35,145 bases of DNA from Thalassolituus sp034111725. Lineage in GTDB: Bacteria > Pseudomonadota > Gammaproteobacteria > Pseudomonadales > Oceanobacteraceae. The translations under genes and the position numbers were made by a program. The notes under the pieces are model-generated. The model did not search any database, was not told the origin of the DNA, and saw only the letters and a program-made list of their open reading frames with translations. The stretch's first letter is position 1, and each line of letters opens with the position of its first letter. Positions 8,210-15,002 of this stretch are shown piece by piece. Location: assembly GCF_034111725.1 (NCBI RefSeq), contig NZ_JAWUWR010000052.1, positions 1 to 35,145 on the forward strand. Reading direction: 5' to 3'.

Positions 8210-8869
8210 ATGCAAGATATCGACACACCCAATACTCACTCCCTTATTGACCGCTATTACGAAGAAGAACGCGCTAAACGCGAACAAGAAATGACTTTGG
8301 CAGAACTCGGCTTGCGCCTTGACGCCAATGATCTAGCCATGCTCGGTGTTATCGCTCGCCGTTTTCAAAAAAGCCGTGATCAGGTTGCGCAAGAGGTGTT
8401 ATCGAGCGCACTTGTCGATCTGTTGAGTCGCATTGAACCAGGCGAGCGCAAATTGATGGCGCGCGATGCAGACGAAGCCGCGAAATCGATTGCAGAAGAA
8501 ATTGCCGAAGAGAATGGTATCCGTGATGTACCTATACGCACAGGTGTATGGACGGCTCACGATCGCCAGTTTACCAAAATAGAACGTCAGAAAGAAAAAT
8601 TAGAGAAAAAACCATTAAAGAAAGTGGAAGTTACTACTGAAGCTAAAAAGTCTGAAGCCAACACAACAGCGCCAACCGACCAAATCAACGAAAACGACAC
8701 TGGTGAGTTTGAAGGTAGTTTTGAGGGCACTGCTCAAGTATCAGAAACGACCGCTATCGACACGATTTCAGCGACATTAGAGATGCAGACAGATCTAGAA
8801 GCTGAAACAAACGACGAAGACACAGTTGAGGAAAACGAAGCGCAAGAAGCCCCCGTGCTCGCTAATTAA
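8210..8869 (+). CDS. Unrecognised protein with helical N-terminal domain and long acidic tail
   Basis: I do not recognise this 219-residue protein. Residues 1-110 are helical and charged. A segment LRLDANDLAMLGVIARRFQKSRDQVAQEVLSSAL (in pieces) has the strand-helix-helix rhythm of ribbon-helix-helix DNA-binding domains, but I would not claim that fold. After a basic patch near residues 125-145 (KEKLEKKPLKKVEVTTEAKK), residues 146-219 are a low-complexity tail rich in Glu, Asp, Thr and Ala, probably disordered. There is no signal peptide or membrane helix, so it is likely cytoplasmic. The ATG at 8210 has only a weak ribosome site. It stands alone, divergent from bolA and convergent with the small gene at 8941-9132. 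Confidence 0.7.
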   Translation: MQDIDTPNTHSLIDRYYEEERAKREQEMTLAELGLRLDANDLAMLGVIARRFQKSRDQVAQEVLSSALVDLLSRIEPGERKLMARDADEAAKSIAEEIAEENGIRDVPIRTGVWTAHDRQFTKIERQKEKLEKKPLKKVEVTTEAKKSEANTTAPTDQINENDTGEFEGSFEGTAQVSETTAIDTISATLEMQTDLEAETNDEDTVEENEAQEAPVLAN

Positions 8870-8940
8870 TAGCAAACCTCAATTGAAAAGCAGGCGGCGA
8901 AATCTCGCTGCCAGCTTAATGTGTAGCAATGTTTCGCTAC

Positions 8941-9132
8941 TTATTTACGCCAAAGACGTAATTCGCGAAATTCACCTGGCCCAGCTTGCATCCAGAGAAT
9001 TTCGTATTGATCTGAAAAGACAAACTTATTGCCAACAAGAAAGCCCGCTCGGCGACGGCCAGAAACCGTTGCTGAAGCTTGTCTACCCTGTTTTCTGGCA
9101 GTTTGTGCAAAATCTTCAGGTAAGACATCCAT
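8941..9132 (-). CDS. Small hypothetical protein, 63 residues
   Basis: This short frame is probably real. The ATG at 9132 has TGGAG 7 bases upstream. The protein is basic and well composed: MDVLPEDFAQTARKQ, then a Gly/Arg patch GRRRAGFLVGNKF, then a strand-like C-terminus DQYEILWMQAGPG and LRLWRK. It ends with TAA at 8941, just before the convergent acidic-tail gene. A longer overlapping frame in another phase (8937-9275) has poorer composition and no ribosome site. I know no family for it; the mixture of Trp, Gly and Arg suggests a small beta-rich nucleic-acid- or protein-binding unit, which is a guess. It is divergent from ylqF with a 169-base gap. Confidence 0.55.
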   Translation of the reverse strand: MDVLPEDFAQTARKQGRQASATVSGRRRAGFLVGNKFVFSDQYEILWMQAGPGEFRELRLWRK

Positions 9133-9232
9133 CTGTTGTCTCCAATCCCAAACACTTCATACGGGCACTTGCCATCCCGTAAGAGTACACGTCGTACATG
9201 ACGAATCTGTGTCACTCTCTGACCCAAGGCGG

Positions 9233-9260
9233 TTGCTCTTAGTCGGTCATGCTTTACAAT
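9233..9260 (+). promoter_or_regulatory. Probable sigma-70 promoter of ylqF
   Basis: TTGCTC (9233-9238) and TACAAT (9255-9260) are separated by 16 bases and lie about 42 bases before the ylqF start codon. The -10 matches consensus at 5 of 6 positions. Confidence 0.5.
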
Positions 9261-9301
9261 GTGCCGCCCTTTCACTCGTTCGTCAAATGGAAAGCGTCAC
9301 T

Positions 9302-10204
9302 ATGGCCATTCAATGGTTTCCTGGGCACATGAACAAAGCCCGCCGCAAGATCACCGAGGCAATGCCAGACATTGACCTCATTATCGAGGTGGTCGATGCA
9401 CGTCTACCCTTTTCTAGCACCAATCCATTTGTTGAAGAATTGTGCAAAGAGAAAGCTTGTATCAAGCTATTGAACAAGGCCGATCTAGCAGATCCTGTTG
9501 TTACCCAAGCTTGGGTTGATTACTACAATCAGCAACATAATATCCAAGCAATGCCATTGGTTGCAGAAGATCGCAGCCAGGTTAAAAAGCTGATTACCCT
9601 ATGCAAACAGATTGGCGCTAAACGCAGTGAAAAGAAACAGTCGATTCGCGTCATGATTATGGGCATCCCGAACGTGGGCAAATCAACGCTAATCAATGCA
9701 TTAGCTGGGCGCTATATCGCTCGCACCGGTAATGAACCCGCCGTCACCAAAGCCAATCAAATGATCGATCTCAAAAATGGCATTATCTTGTCGGATACGC
9801 CAGGGATTCTGTGGCCAAAATTTGAAAATGAATTAAGCGGATATCGTCTTGCCGCTAGCGGAGCGGTAAAAGACACCGCTATCGAATACATTGATGTCGC
9901 AACGTTTGCCGTCGGATTTTTGCTTAAGCGGTACGGTAAAGAACTACAAGAACGATATAAATTAAAAGAGATGCCTGCGACCGGAGACGAAGGCCTGCAA
10001 CAAATTGGAGCTAAACGAGGATGCTTACGTCCTGGAGGCATTACCGATTTGCACAAGGCATCGGAATTAGTTCTGCATGAACTTCGGGCCGGAAAAATCG
10101 GGCGCATCACACTTGAAACGCCCGCAATGGTTGAACAAGAACTCACCGAAATCGAAGCAGCTAGGCTGTTGCTTCTGGCTGAATCCGCTGATAAACCTGA
10201 GTGA
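9302..10204 (+). CDS. ylqF: Ribosome biogenesis GTPase YlqF/RbgA
   Basis: YlqF/RbgA is a circularly permuted GTPase that acts late in 50S subunit assembly. The permuted motif order is clear: G4 NKAD (58-61) comes before G1 GIPNVGKST (121-129) and G3 DTPG (165-168). The N-terminus MAIQWFPGHMNKARRKI is the family signature and fixes the start at 9302. Another in-frame ATG 15 bases upstream (9287) and the long open frame back to 9029 are not needed. The 300-residue length is normal, with a helical C-terminal RNA-binding part. Its last 44 bases overlap, tail to tail, the end of the DUF695 gene on the other strand. A promoter with TACAAT lies just upstream. Confidence 0.95.
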   Translation: MAIQWFPGHMNKARRKITEAMPDIDLIIEVVDARLPFSSTNPFVEELCKEKACIKLLNKADLADPVVTQAWVDYYNQQHNIQAMPLVAEDRSQVKKLITLCKQIGAKRSEKKQSIRVMIMGIPNVGKSTLINALAGRYIARTGNEPAVTKANQMIDLKNGIILSDTPGILWPKFENELSGYRLAASGAVKDTAIEYIDVATFAVGFLLKRYGKELQERYKLKEMPATGDEGLQQIGAKRGCLRPGGITDLHKASELVLHELRAGKIGRITLETPAMVEQELTEIEAARLLLLAESADKPE

Positions 10205-10604
10205 AGGTATTCCATTCAGGGTCGTCATCGGCGACGACCTCGATAGGATACAAACCATTATTGGTTGGGATAGTATCTAAGCCTGACTGCAACTTCTCTA
10301 AATCAGAGCTGTAAATTATCCACTGGTTAATGCCGTCATGGGTAATCATCATCGCCACAATGGCACTTTCGCCGATCTCTAAACGCGTTTGCAGAAGCTC
10401 GGTGAACTCGACGATTCTAGCTTGTTCAGCAATGCCAGGAAAACCGGTGCTGTCGTCAATACTTGAAGCGTGCCAAGCGATCTGTACACAGATCGAATAC
10501 TTTTCGCTGTTCATGGCGAGCTGCCAATCTTCACGAAACTGGATACTGATGGGCTTATCTTGCAGGCTTCCAGACGCCCTCACCCAACGGTTGCTCACCA
10601 GCAT
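10161..10604 (-). CDS. DUF695-like protein
   Basis: A 147-residue cytoplasmic protein whose pattern fits the DUF695 family. It has an N-terminal strand block (KPISIQFREDW), a central segment on a helix-strand rhythm (EFTELLQTRLEIGESAIVAMMITHDG), NQWIIYSSDLEKLQSGL, and the terminal DDDPEWNTFTQVYQ block typical of the family. Function is unknown. The ATG at 10604 has AAGGA about 7 bases upstream. The reading frame runs through the ylqF stop codon, so its final 14 codons are antisense to the ylqF 3' end; both frames have good protein composition there. The next gene on this strand, the persulfide dioxygenase-like gene, is read before it, with a 115-base gap in which I see nothing clear. Confidence 0.75.
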   Translation of the reverse strand: MLVSNRWVRASGSLQDKPISIQFREDWQLAMNSEKYSICVQIAWHASSIDDSTGFPGIAEQARIVEFTELLQTRLEIGESAIVAMMITHDGINQWIIYSSDLEKLQSGLDTIPTNNGLYPIEVVADDDPEWNTFTQVYQRIQPEATA

Positions 10605-10719
10605 GGCTTATTCCTTTTTATGTAACTGAATTTAGCCTAACGGATAAATTAAAAAATGCCAGAGGGAAAACGCCTAGAAATCACCCTATTTGCTTTAAAA
10701 ACACAGAGTTAACAGGTTT

Positions 10720-11583
10720 TTAGAGCGCATTAAGAGGAATCTTCAAATAACTGACGCCGTTAGCCTCCGGCTCTGGAAATGCACCAGCACGAATATTCAC
10801 CTGCAAAGATGGCAATATTAAGCGTGGCATTTCTAGCCCACTGTCCCTTTGGTTGCGCATCTCGATAAAGGACTCTCGGCTAATCCCGTCATGAACATGG
10901 ATGTTGTTGGCGCGCTGTTGCTCAACCGTCACGCAACTTATAACGTCTCGTGGCTCTGGCGGATAGTCATGACATAGGTGTAAAACAACGTCGTTGCTCA
11001 AGGCTAACAGTGTTCGAGTTGAATCAAATAAAGTCCCTGCATCTCCGCCCGGGAAATCACACCGCGCTGTGCCCACATCCGGTGGAAAAAGTGTATCACC
11101 AACAAAAACATCAGAGTCGTTAACGGTATAACTCACGCAAGCTGGCGTATGTCCTGGGGTTGCAATGACACCAATTTCGCTTTCACCCAGTGCTAAGGTC
11201 TCACCAGCCTGCAATAGCCGATCAAACTGAGAACCGTCGGTTGCTAATGCCTCACCTTCATTAAATACACGCTTGAATATGCTCTGGACTTCGGTAATGG
11301 CTGAACCGATGACAATCTCTGCGCCAGTTTTCTCTCGCAGGTACATAGCTCCAGTTAAATGGTCCGCATGAGCATGGGTTTCCATGATGTACTGCAAGGT
11401 CAATTTTAGTTGCCGAATGTCTCCCAAAATCCCATCCAAGAAATCTGTATCTGTACGCCCAGATTTTTGATCAAAGCCGAGCACGGGATCGATTACCGCG
11501 GCATGAGACGTCGCTGTATCAATTAACAAATGAGTAAATGTCGACGTATCGTCGTGAAAGTAAGTGCGAATATCGACTTTCAT
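10720..11583 (-). CDS. Persulfide dioxygenase-like metallo-beta-lactamase-fold hydrolase
   Basis: The fold family includes glyoxalase II, and persulfide dioxygenases (ETHE1-like/Blh) that oxidise glutathione persulfide to sulfite. The metal motif THAHADHLTG gives His70, His72, Asp74 and His75. Further ligands are His145 (ATPGHTPA), Asp163 (FVGDTLF) and His205 (LCHDYPPE). The form with DPVLGFDQKSGRTDTDFLDGI near the N-terminus and GTARCDFPGGDAGTL matches the Blh/PDO branch that accompanies BigR regulators, which the divergent BigR-like gene supports. The start at 11583 has AAGGAG 6 bases upstream and begins MKVDIRTYF; the longer frame from 11610 is not needed. It stands alone on its strand behind the AT-rich operator region. 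Substrate is inferred, not shown. Confidence 0.85.
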   Translation of the reverse strand: MKVDIRTYFHDDTSTFTHLLIDTATSHAAVIDPVLGFDQKSGRTDTDFLDGILGDIRQLKLTLQYIMETHAHADHLTGAMYLREKTGAEIVIGSAITEVQSIFKRVFNEGEALATDGSQFDRLLQAGETLALGESEIGVIATPGHTPACVSYTVNDSDVFVGDTLFPPDVGTARCDFPGGDAGTLFDSTRTLLALSNDVVLHLCHDYPPEPRDVISCVTVEQQRANNIHVHDGISRESFIEMRNQRDSGLEMPRLILPSLQVNIRAGAFPEPEANGVSYLKIPLNAL

Positions 11584-11640
11584 TACGGGCTCCTTTTCAA
11601 CTTCGAACAATAAACGAACACTTACCTTGCCATAAAAATC

Positions 11641-11666
11641 ACTAAATTAGAATATTCTTATTTAGT
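11641..11666. promoter_or_regulatory. AT-rich 26-bp palindrome, candidate BigR-type operator
   Basis: ACTAAAT (11641-11647) and ATTTAGT (11660-11666) are perfect inverted arms around AGAATATTCT (11649-11658), itself a perfect palindrome; only positions 8 and 19 break the symmetry. A second palindrome, ATATTTAATAT, follows at 11668-11678. The region lies between the divergent persulfide dioxygenase-like gene and the ArsR-family repressor, where BigR-type operators are found. Confidence 0.65.
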
Positions 11667-11752
11667 AATATTTAATATAAACTCTAAGAACTTGCTTGGT
11701 GTTAAACCCGTAATGAGTTAATGCTGGTATCGCCACTTTATGAGGAGGCATT

Positions 11753-12091
11753 ATGGTAGCTACTACCCATTCGCTAACAGATGAAACTAACTCTGTTAAT
11801 CGTGAAGCTGTTATACAACTCCTCAAAGCCATGGCAAACGAGCATCGTCTTAGTATTTTATGCAGTTTGCGCGATGGTGAAGTAGCGGTTAGTGAATTAA
11901 GCCTTACCCTGCCCTTAAGCCAATCGGCTCTCTCACAACATCTAGCTTGGTTACGAGGACAAAAACTTGTCGCCACTCGGCGTCAGGCTCAGTGCATTTA
12001 CTACCGCCTCTGTGATGATAAAGTAAGTCGAATAATTCAGTTATTAAATCAACTTTACTGCGAACCAGAGCATGGAGACGCTAGCGCATGA
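11753..12091 (+). CDS. bigR: ArsR-family persulfide-responsive repressor, BigR/SqrR type
   Basis: A 112-residue winged helix-turn-helix repressor. LLKAMANEHRLSILCSL is the usual ArsR N-terminal block, and LSQSALSQHLAWLRGQKLV is the recognition helix-turn-helix. Of its four cysteines (37, 81, 87, 103), Cys37 (SILCSL) and Cys103 (LYCEPE) are 66 residues apart, the same spacing as the redox pair in BigR and SqrR that forms a di- or tetrasulfide bridge with persulfides. That, with the neighbouring persulfide dioxygenase-like gene, argues for reactive-sulfur sensing rather than metals. GAGGAGG lies 4 bases before the ATG. The stop overlaps the SulP start as ATGA. Expected mode: repress both divergent units until persulfide appears. 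Confidence 0.85.
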   Translation: MVATTHSLTDETNSVNREAVIQLLKAMANEHRLSILCSLRDGEVAVSELSLTLPLSQSALSQHLAWLRGQKLVATRRQAQCIYYRLCDDKVSRIIQLLNQLYCEPEHGDASA

Positions 12092-13776
12092 AGTTCTCTA
12101 ATACCTTGCGCGGCTATCAGCGTCAATGGCTACCGGCGGATATCACCGCAGGTTTAATTGTGACTATTTTGTTGATCCCACAAAGTATTGCTTACGCTTT
12201 ACTGGCTGGGTTGCCACCCGTAGCAGGACTTTATGCATCTCTACTACCGTTAGCCGTTTATGCCTTCTTGGGTACCAGCCCCACGTTAGCGATCGGTCCG
12301 GTCGCTATTGTTTCCCTCATGACGTTAGATGCTCTGCTACCTTTCGCTGCCATAGGCACTGCTGACTTCACAGCACACGCGACTGTCTTAGCGGGATTAA
12401 CTGGAATTTGGCTATTAGTATTCTTCGCGGTTGGTTTGGGAAGTTGGACTTCTTTTATGAGCCACTCCGTCATTTCTGGTTTTACCAGTGCGGCGGCCAT
12501 CGTCATTATTATCAATCAACTAAAGTACTTCACGGGTATTGATATTCCTCATGGCGGTGGCAGCTGGTCTCCGATCTCATATAGCATCAAGCATTGGCAT
12601 GAAGCGGTGCCAATGGCTTTAATGGTTAGCCTCGCATCGGTTTTTGTCTTGGTATTTTGGCAGCGTTATGTACCTAAAATAGTGTCGCGCTGGAATCTAT
12701 CCGTGATCATTTTGCCCTTCGTGACTAAATCTGGGCCTTTAGTCATTGTGGCTGTCGGTATAATAATGACCCAAATAGCTGGCTTACAAGTATCGACTGT
12801 TGGTGATATTCCTGCTGGACTGCCTTCGTTGCAAATCCCTCCCTTCAATGCGGTCGATTGGCGTAACTTAATCCTTCCCGCTTTTGTGATTGCTCTCATT
12901 GCGTATCTTGAGAACATCTCGATTGCCGGTGCCATGGCCATGCAACAGAGTCATCGAATTTCACCTAATCAAGAGTTGTTGGCCTTGGGTGTTGCCAACA
13001 TGAGTGCAGCGATATCTCAAGCCTATCCTGTCTCTGGAAGTTTTGGCCGTAGCATGGTGAATATGGGGGCTGGAGCCCGTAGTCAAGTCGCCGGACTGGT
13101 CACTCTCGTCAGTGTTATTTTTGTTTGTCTATTTGCCAGCCATCTTTTTGTGAATCTTCCGCACGCAGTTCTGGCAGCCATTAATACCATCGCGGTTTGG
13201 TCTTTAATTCGCTGGCAGGATGGTTGGCGCGCATGGCTCTTTCAATACAGTGACGGCCTCATTTGGCTGCTGACTTTTATGGGGGTCCTAATATGGGGAG
13301 CCGAAACAGGTATTGTTATAGGCATGGGAATATCACTAATTCTCTATTTGCGTCGTACCAGCAAGCCTCATGTGGTGGAGATTGGGCGCCTAGGTGACTC
13401 CGAGCGCCTGCGCAGTATTGAACGCCATCAAGTAGAAACCAGCCCAGAATTACTCATCGTTCGCATTGATGAGAACCTCTACTTTGCTAACAGCCAGTAC
13501 CTAGAAAATTACATCTATGACCGCATTGGGCCTAAGTCATCGGTGAAACACGTTATCATCGTTGGCAGCGCCATTAATTACATCGATTTTTGCGGTTTTG
13601 AATCGCTCGAACGAATATTGGAACAATTACGAGATCGAGATATCCAACTCCACTTCGCAGAGTTCAAAGGCCCCGTTATGGATCAACTGGGTAAAACCAA
13701 TCTGCTCACTCAGTTGCAGCCGGGGCAGGTATTTATGACCGCAAGTGATGCAATGAGAACGCTTGGGCATTTGTAG
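12088..13776 (+). CDS. SulP-family anion (sulfate) transporter with C-terminal STAS domain
   Basis: SulP proteins move sulfate, bicarbonate or other anions through a membrane core of about 14 segments and carry a cytoplasmic STAS domain. DITAGLIVTILLIPQSIAYALLAGLPPVAGLY is the family's N-terminal signature (residues about 18-50), followed by TSPTLAIGPVAI. The NISIAGAMAMQQSHRISPNQELLALG block and AYPVSGSFGRSMVN are also conserved. Residues about 445-560 are the STAS domain. In its core, the position usually Ser or Thr (D-x-S/T-G) is Cys502 (IDFCGF). It is translationally coupled to the repressor by a 4-base overlap, so it belongs to the sulfur regulon. Whether it imports sulfate or moves sulfite made by persulfide oxidation cannot be told from sequence. 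Confidence 0.9.
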   Translation: MKFSNTLRGYQRQWLPADITAGLIVTILLIPQSIAYALLAGLPPVAGLYASLLPLAVYAFLGTSPTLAIGPVAIVSLMTLDALLPFAAIGTADFTAHATVLAGLTGIWLLVFFAVGLGSWTSFMSHSVISGFTSAAAIVIIINQLKYFTGIDIPHGGGSWSPISYSIKHWHEAVPMALMVSLASVFVLVFWQRYVPKIVSRWNLSVIILPFVTKSGPLVIVAVGIIMTQIAGLQVSTVGDIPAGLPSLQIPPFNAVDWRNLILPAFVIALIAYLENISIAGAMAMQQSHRISPNQELLALGVANMSAAISQAYPVSGSFGRSMVNMGAGARSQVAGLVTLVSVIFVCLFASHLFVNLPHAVLAAINTIAVWSLIRWQDGWRAWLFQYSDGLIWLLTFMGVLIWGAETGIVIGMGISLILYLRRTSKPHVVEIGRLGDSERLRSIERHQVETSPELLIVRIDENLYFANSQYLENYIYDRIGPKSSVKHVIIVGSAINYIDFCGFESLERILEQLRDRDIQLHFAEFKGPVMDQLGKTNLLTQLQPGQVFMTASDAMRTLGHL

Positions 13777-13819
13777 GACGACACGTTATTATGACTGCCC
13801 ATCTGCAGGAGCTAACACT

Positions 13820-14305
13820 ATGACAACCACCACCCTAGTATTTTTGGTGCTGGCCGTTGCGATCATTGCTGGCCTATCCTTCTACGCTTGGCGACTTACA
13901 CGCCAAGTCAACGCCATGAAGCAAGCACAGCAAGATGAAGAAGCATCCGGTGAATTGCATCTTCGCCAACATCAAGAAGAATTAGTCAATGATATCCGCT
14001 TCATCGCCCGCGCCGTGATCGCTGGGCAGTGCGAGATTACCGAAGGGGTTATGCGAACTCACTATTTACTTCATGGCTTAGATGCCGAAGTATGGGTGCG
14101 TGAAGAACTCAATATGATTCGTAGTCATTTTGATGCAACCCGTGACATGCCGATTTTACAGGCGTACAAAGAACTACCGAGGAAAGAGCAATTTGCAATC
14201 GATAGCCGTCGTCTTAAATTAGAAGAAAAGCATAAGGCTGCTATCGAGAGAGAATTTCGTTGGCTGAACAACTACTCTTTTCCCCAAGTCACTCTGTTAC
14301 AGTAA
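13820..14305 (+). CDS. DUF2489 protein, single-pass membrane
   Basis: A 161-residue protein with one N-terminal membrane helix (TLVFLVLAVAIIAGLSFYAW), then a charged linker and a helical domain. The segment LVNDIRFIARAVIAGQCEITEGVMRTHYLLHGLD fits the DUF2489 family, known in gammaproteobacteria without an assigned function. The C-terminus FRWLNNYSFPQVTLLQ is also typical in style. The start at 13820 has CAGGAG 8 bases upstream; the longer frame from 13763 overlaps the end of the SulP gene without need. It begins 43 bases after SulP and is followed 23 bases later by yceI, so it probably belongs to the same transcript. The single Cys in GQCEIT is the only residue that hints at redox chemistry. 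Confidence 0.75.
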   Translation: MTTTTLVFLVLAVAIIAGLSFYAWRLTRQVNAMKQAQQDEEASGELHLRQHQEELVNDIRFIARAVIAGQCEITEGVMRTHYLLHGLDAEVWVREELNMIRSHFDATRDMPILQAYKELPRKEQFAIDSRRLKLEEKHKAAIEREFRWLNNYSFPQVTLLQ

Positions 14306-14328
14306 TCCACATCAAGGAGAACAAGATT

Positions 14329-14898
14329 ATGCGTTCATTCATTATGGCATCCGCGGTATTTCTTTCAGCAACCGTTAGCGCAGACTGGCAATTGTCAGAG
14401 CCATCTCACATACATTTTCTATCGACTAAAAATACGCATAAAACAGAAGTACATGAGTTCAAGCGTTTGACTGGCAGCGTAACGAAAGACGGCAAAGCAA
14501 CTTTGATCGTTGATCTTACTAGCGTAGAAACGGGTATACCCATTCGTAACGAGCGCATGCAAGAGTTCTTGTTTGAAACACCTAAGTTCGCAACGGCTAC
14601 GTTTACTGCGCAAATTCCAGCAGACATGATGAGCAAAGCGAATGTAGGCTCATTAGAAAGTTTAGATTTGTCCGGCGTACTATCGCTACACGGTAAAGAA
14701 GTGCCAATCCAATTGCCTGTGTTTATTTCACCCGTATCGGACGGCTCAGTTGTTGTTAGCAGCGCCTTACCAATTCTAATCCAAGCTAATCAATTTGATT
14801 TGGTTACTGGCATTCAAAAATTGCGAGAGATGGCTGGATTAGAGCGCATTTCTGAAGTTGTACCCGTGACATTCACTCTGACATTTAAACCAGAATAA
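14329..14898 (+). CDS. YceI-family periplasmic lipocalin-like protein
   Basis: YceI proteins are periplasmic beta-barrels that can hold isoprenoid-like or other hydrophobic molecules; some members respond to base or acid stress. A 19-residue signal peptide ends at TVSA. The mature chain shows the family course: SHIHFLSTKN, FKRLTGSV, DLTSVETGIPIRNERMQEFLFET, FATATFTAQ, LSGVLSLHGKEVPI and PVTFTLTF. Total length is 189 residues. AAGGAG lies 9 bases before the ATG at 14329, which excludes the upstream frame from 14260. It is the last gene of the repressor-SulP-DUF2489-YceI run and ends before a hairpin terminator. A role in the sulfur response is inferred only from position. Confidence 0.9.
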   Translation: MRSFIMASAVFLSATVSADWQLSEPSHIHFLSTKNTHKTEVHEFKRLTGSVTKDGKATLIVDLTSVETGIPIRNERMQEFLFETPKFATATFTAQIPADMMSKANVGSLESLDLSGVLSLHGKEVPIQLPVFISPVSDGSVVVSSALPILIQANQFDLVTGIQKLREMAGLERISEVVPVTFTLTFKPE

Positions 14899-14949
14899 AT
14901 CTTCTCCGTAATAAAATAGTTAAAGAAGCTTCGCTGTTCACTCATAGGT

Positions 14950-14983
14950 CCGCTCTTATCTTTAAGTATAAGAGCGGCTTTTA
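14950..14983 (+). terminator. Rho-independent terminator after yceI
   Basis: CCGCTCTTAT (14950-14959) pairs perfectly with ATAAGAGCGG (14968-14977) around an 8-base loop, followed by CTTTTAT. The T-tract is on the + strand only, closing the operon that starts with the ArsR-family gene. Confidence 0.8.
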
Positions 14984-15002
14984 TCCGCGTATGAAACATC
15001 AA

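Noticed and set aside
8893..8912. GGCGGCGA/TCGCTGCC hairpin between the acidic-tail gene and the small convergent gene
   Set aside because: The stem is good, but no T-tract follows on either strand, so I did not call it a terminator.
8937..9275. A 112-residue - strand frame covering the small gene and the ylqF promoter
   Set aside because: It has no ribosome site, a less protein-like composition, and overlaps the better supported 63-residue frame at 8941-9132.
9029..9301. Upstream in-frame extension of ylqF to 9029
   Set aside because: The family N-terminus MAIQWFPGHM begins at 9302, and a promoter-like TACAAT lies inside the extension.
10605..10719. Possible terminator after the persulfide dioxygenase-like gene
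   Set aside because: Only a weak GTTAAC self-complementary core is visible next to T-runs; no convincing stem.
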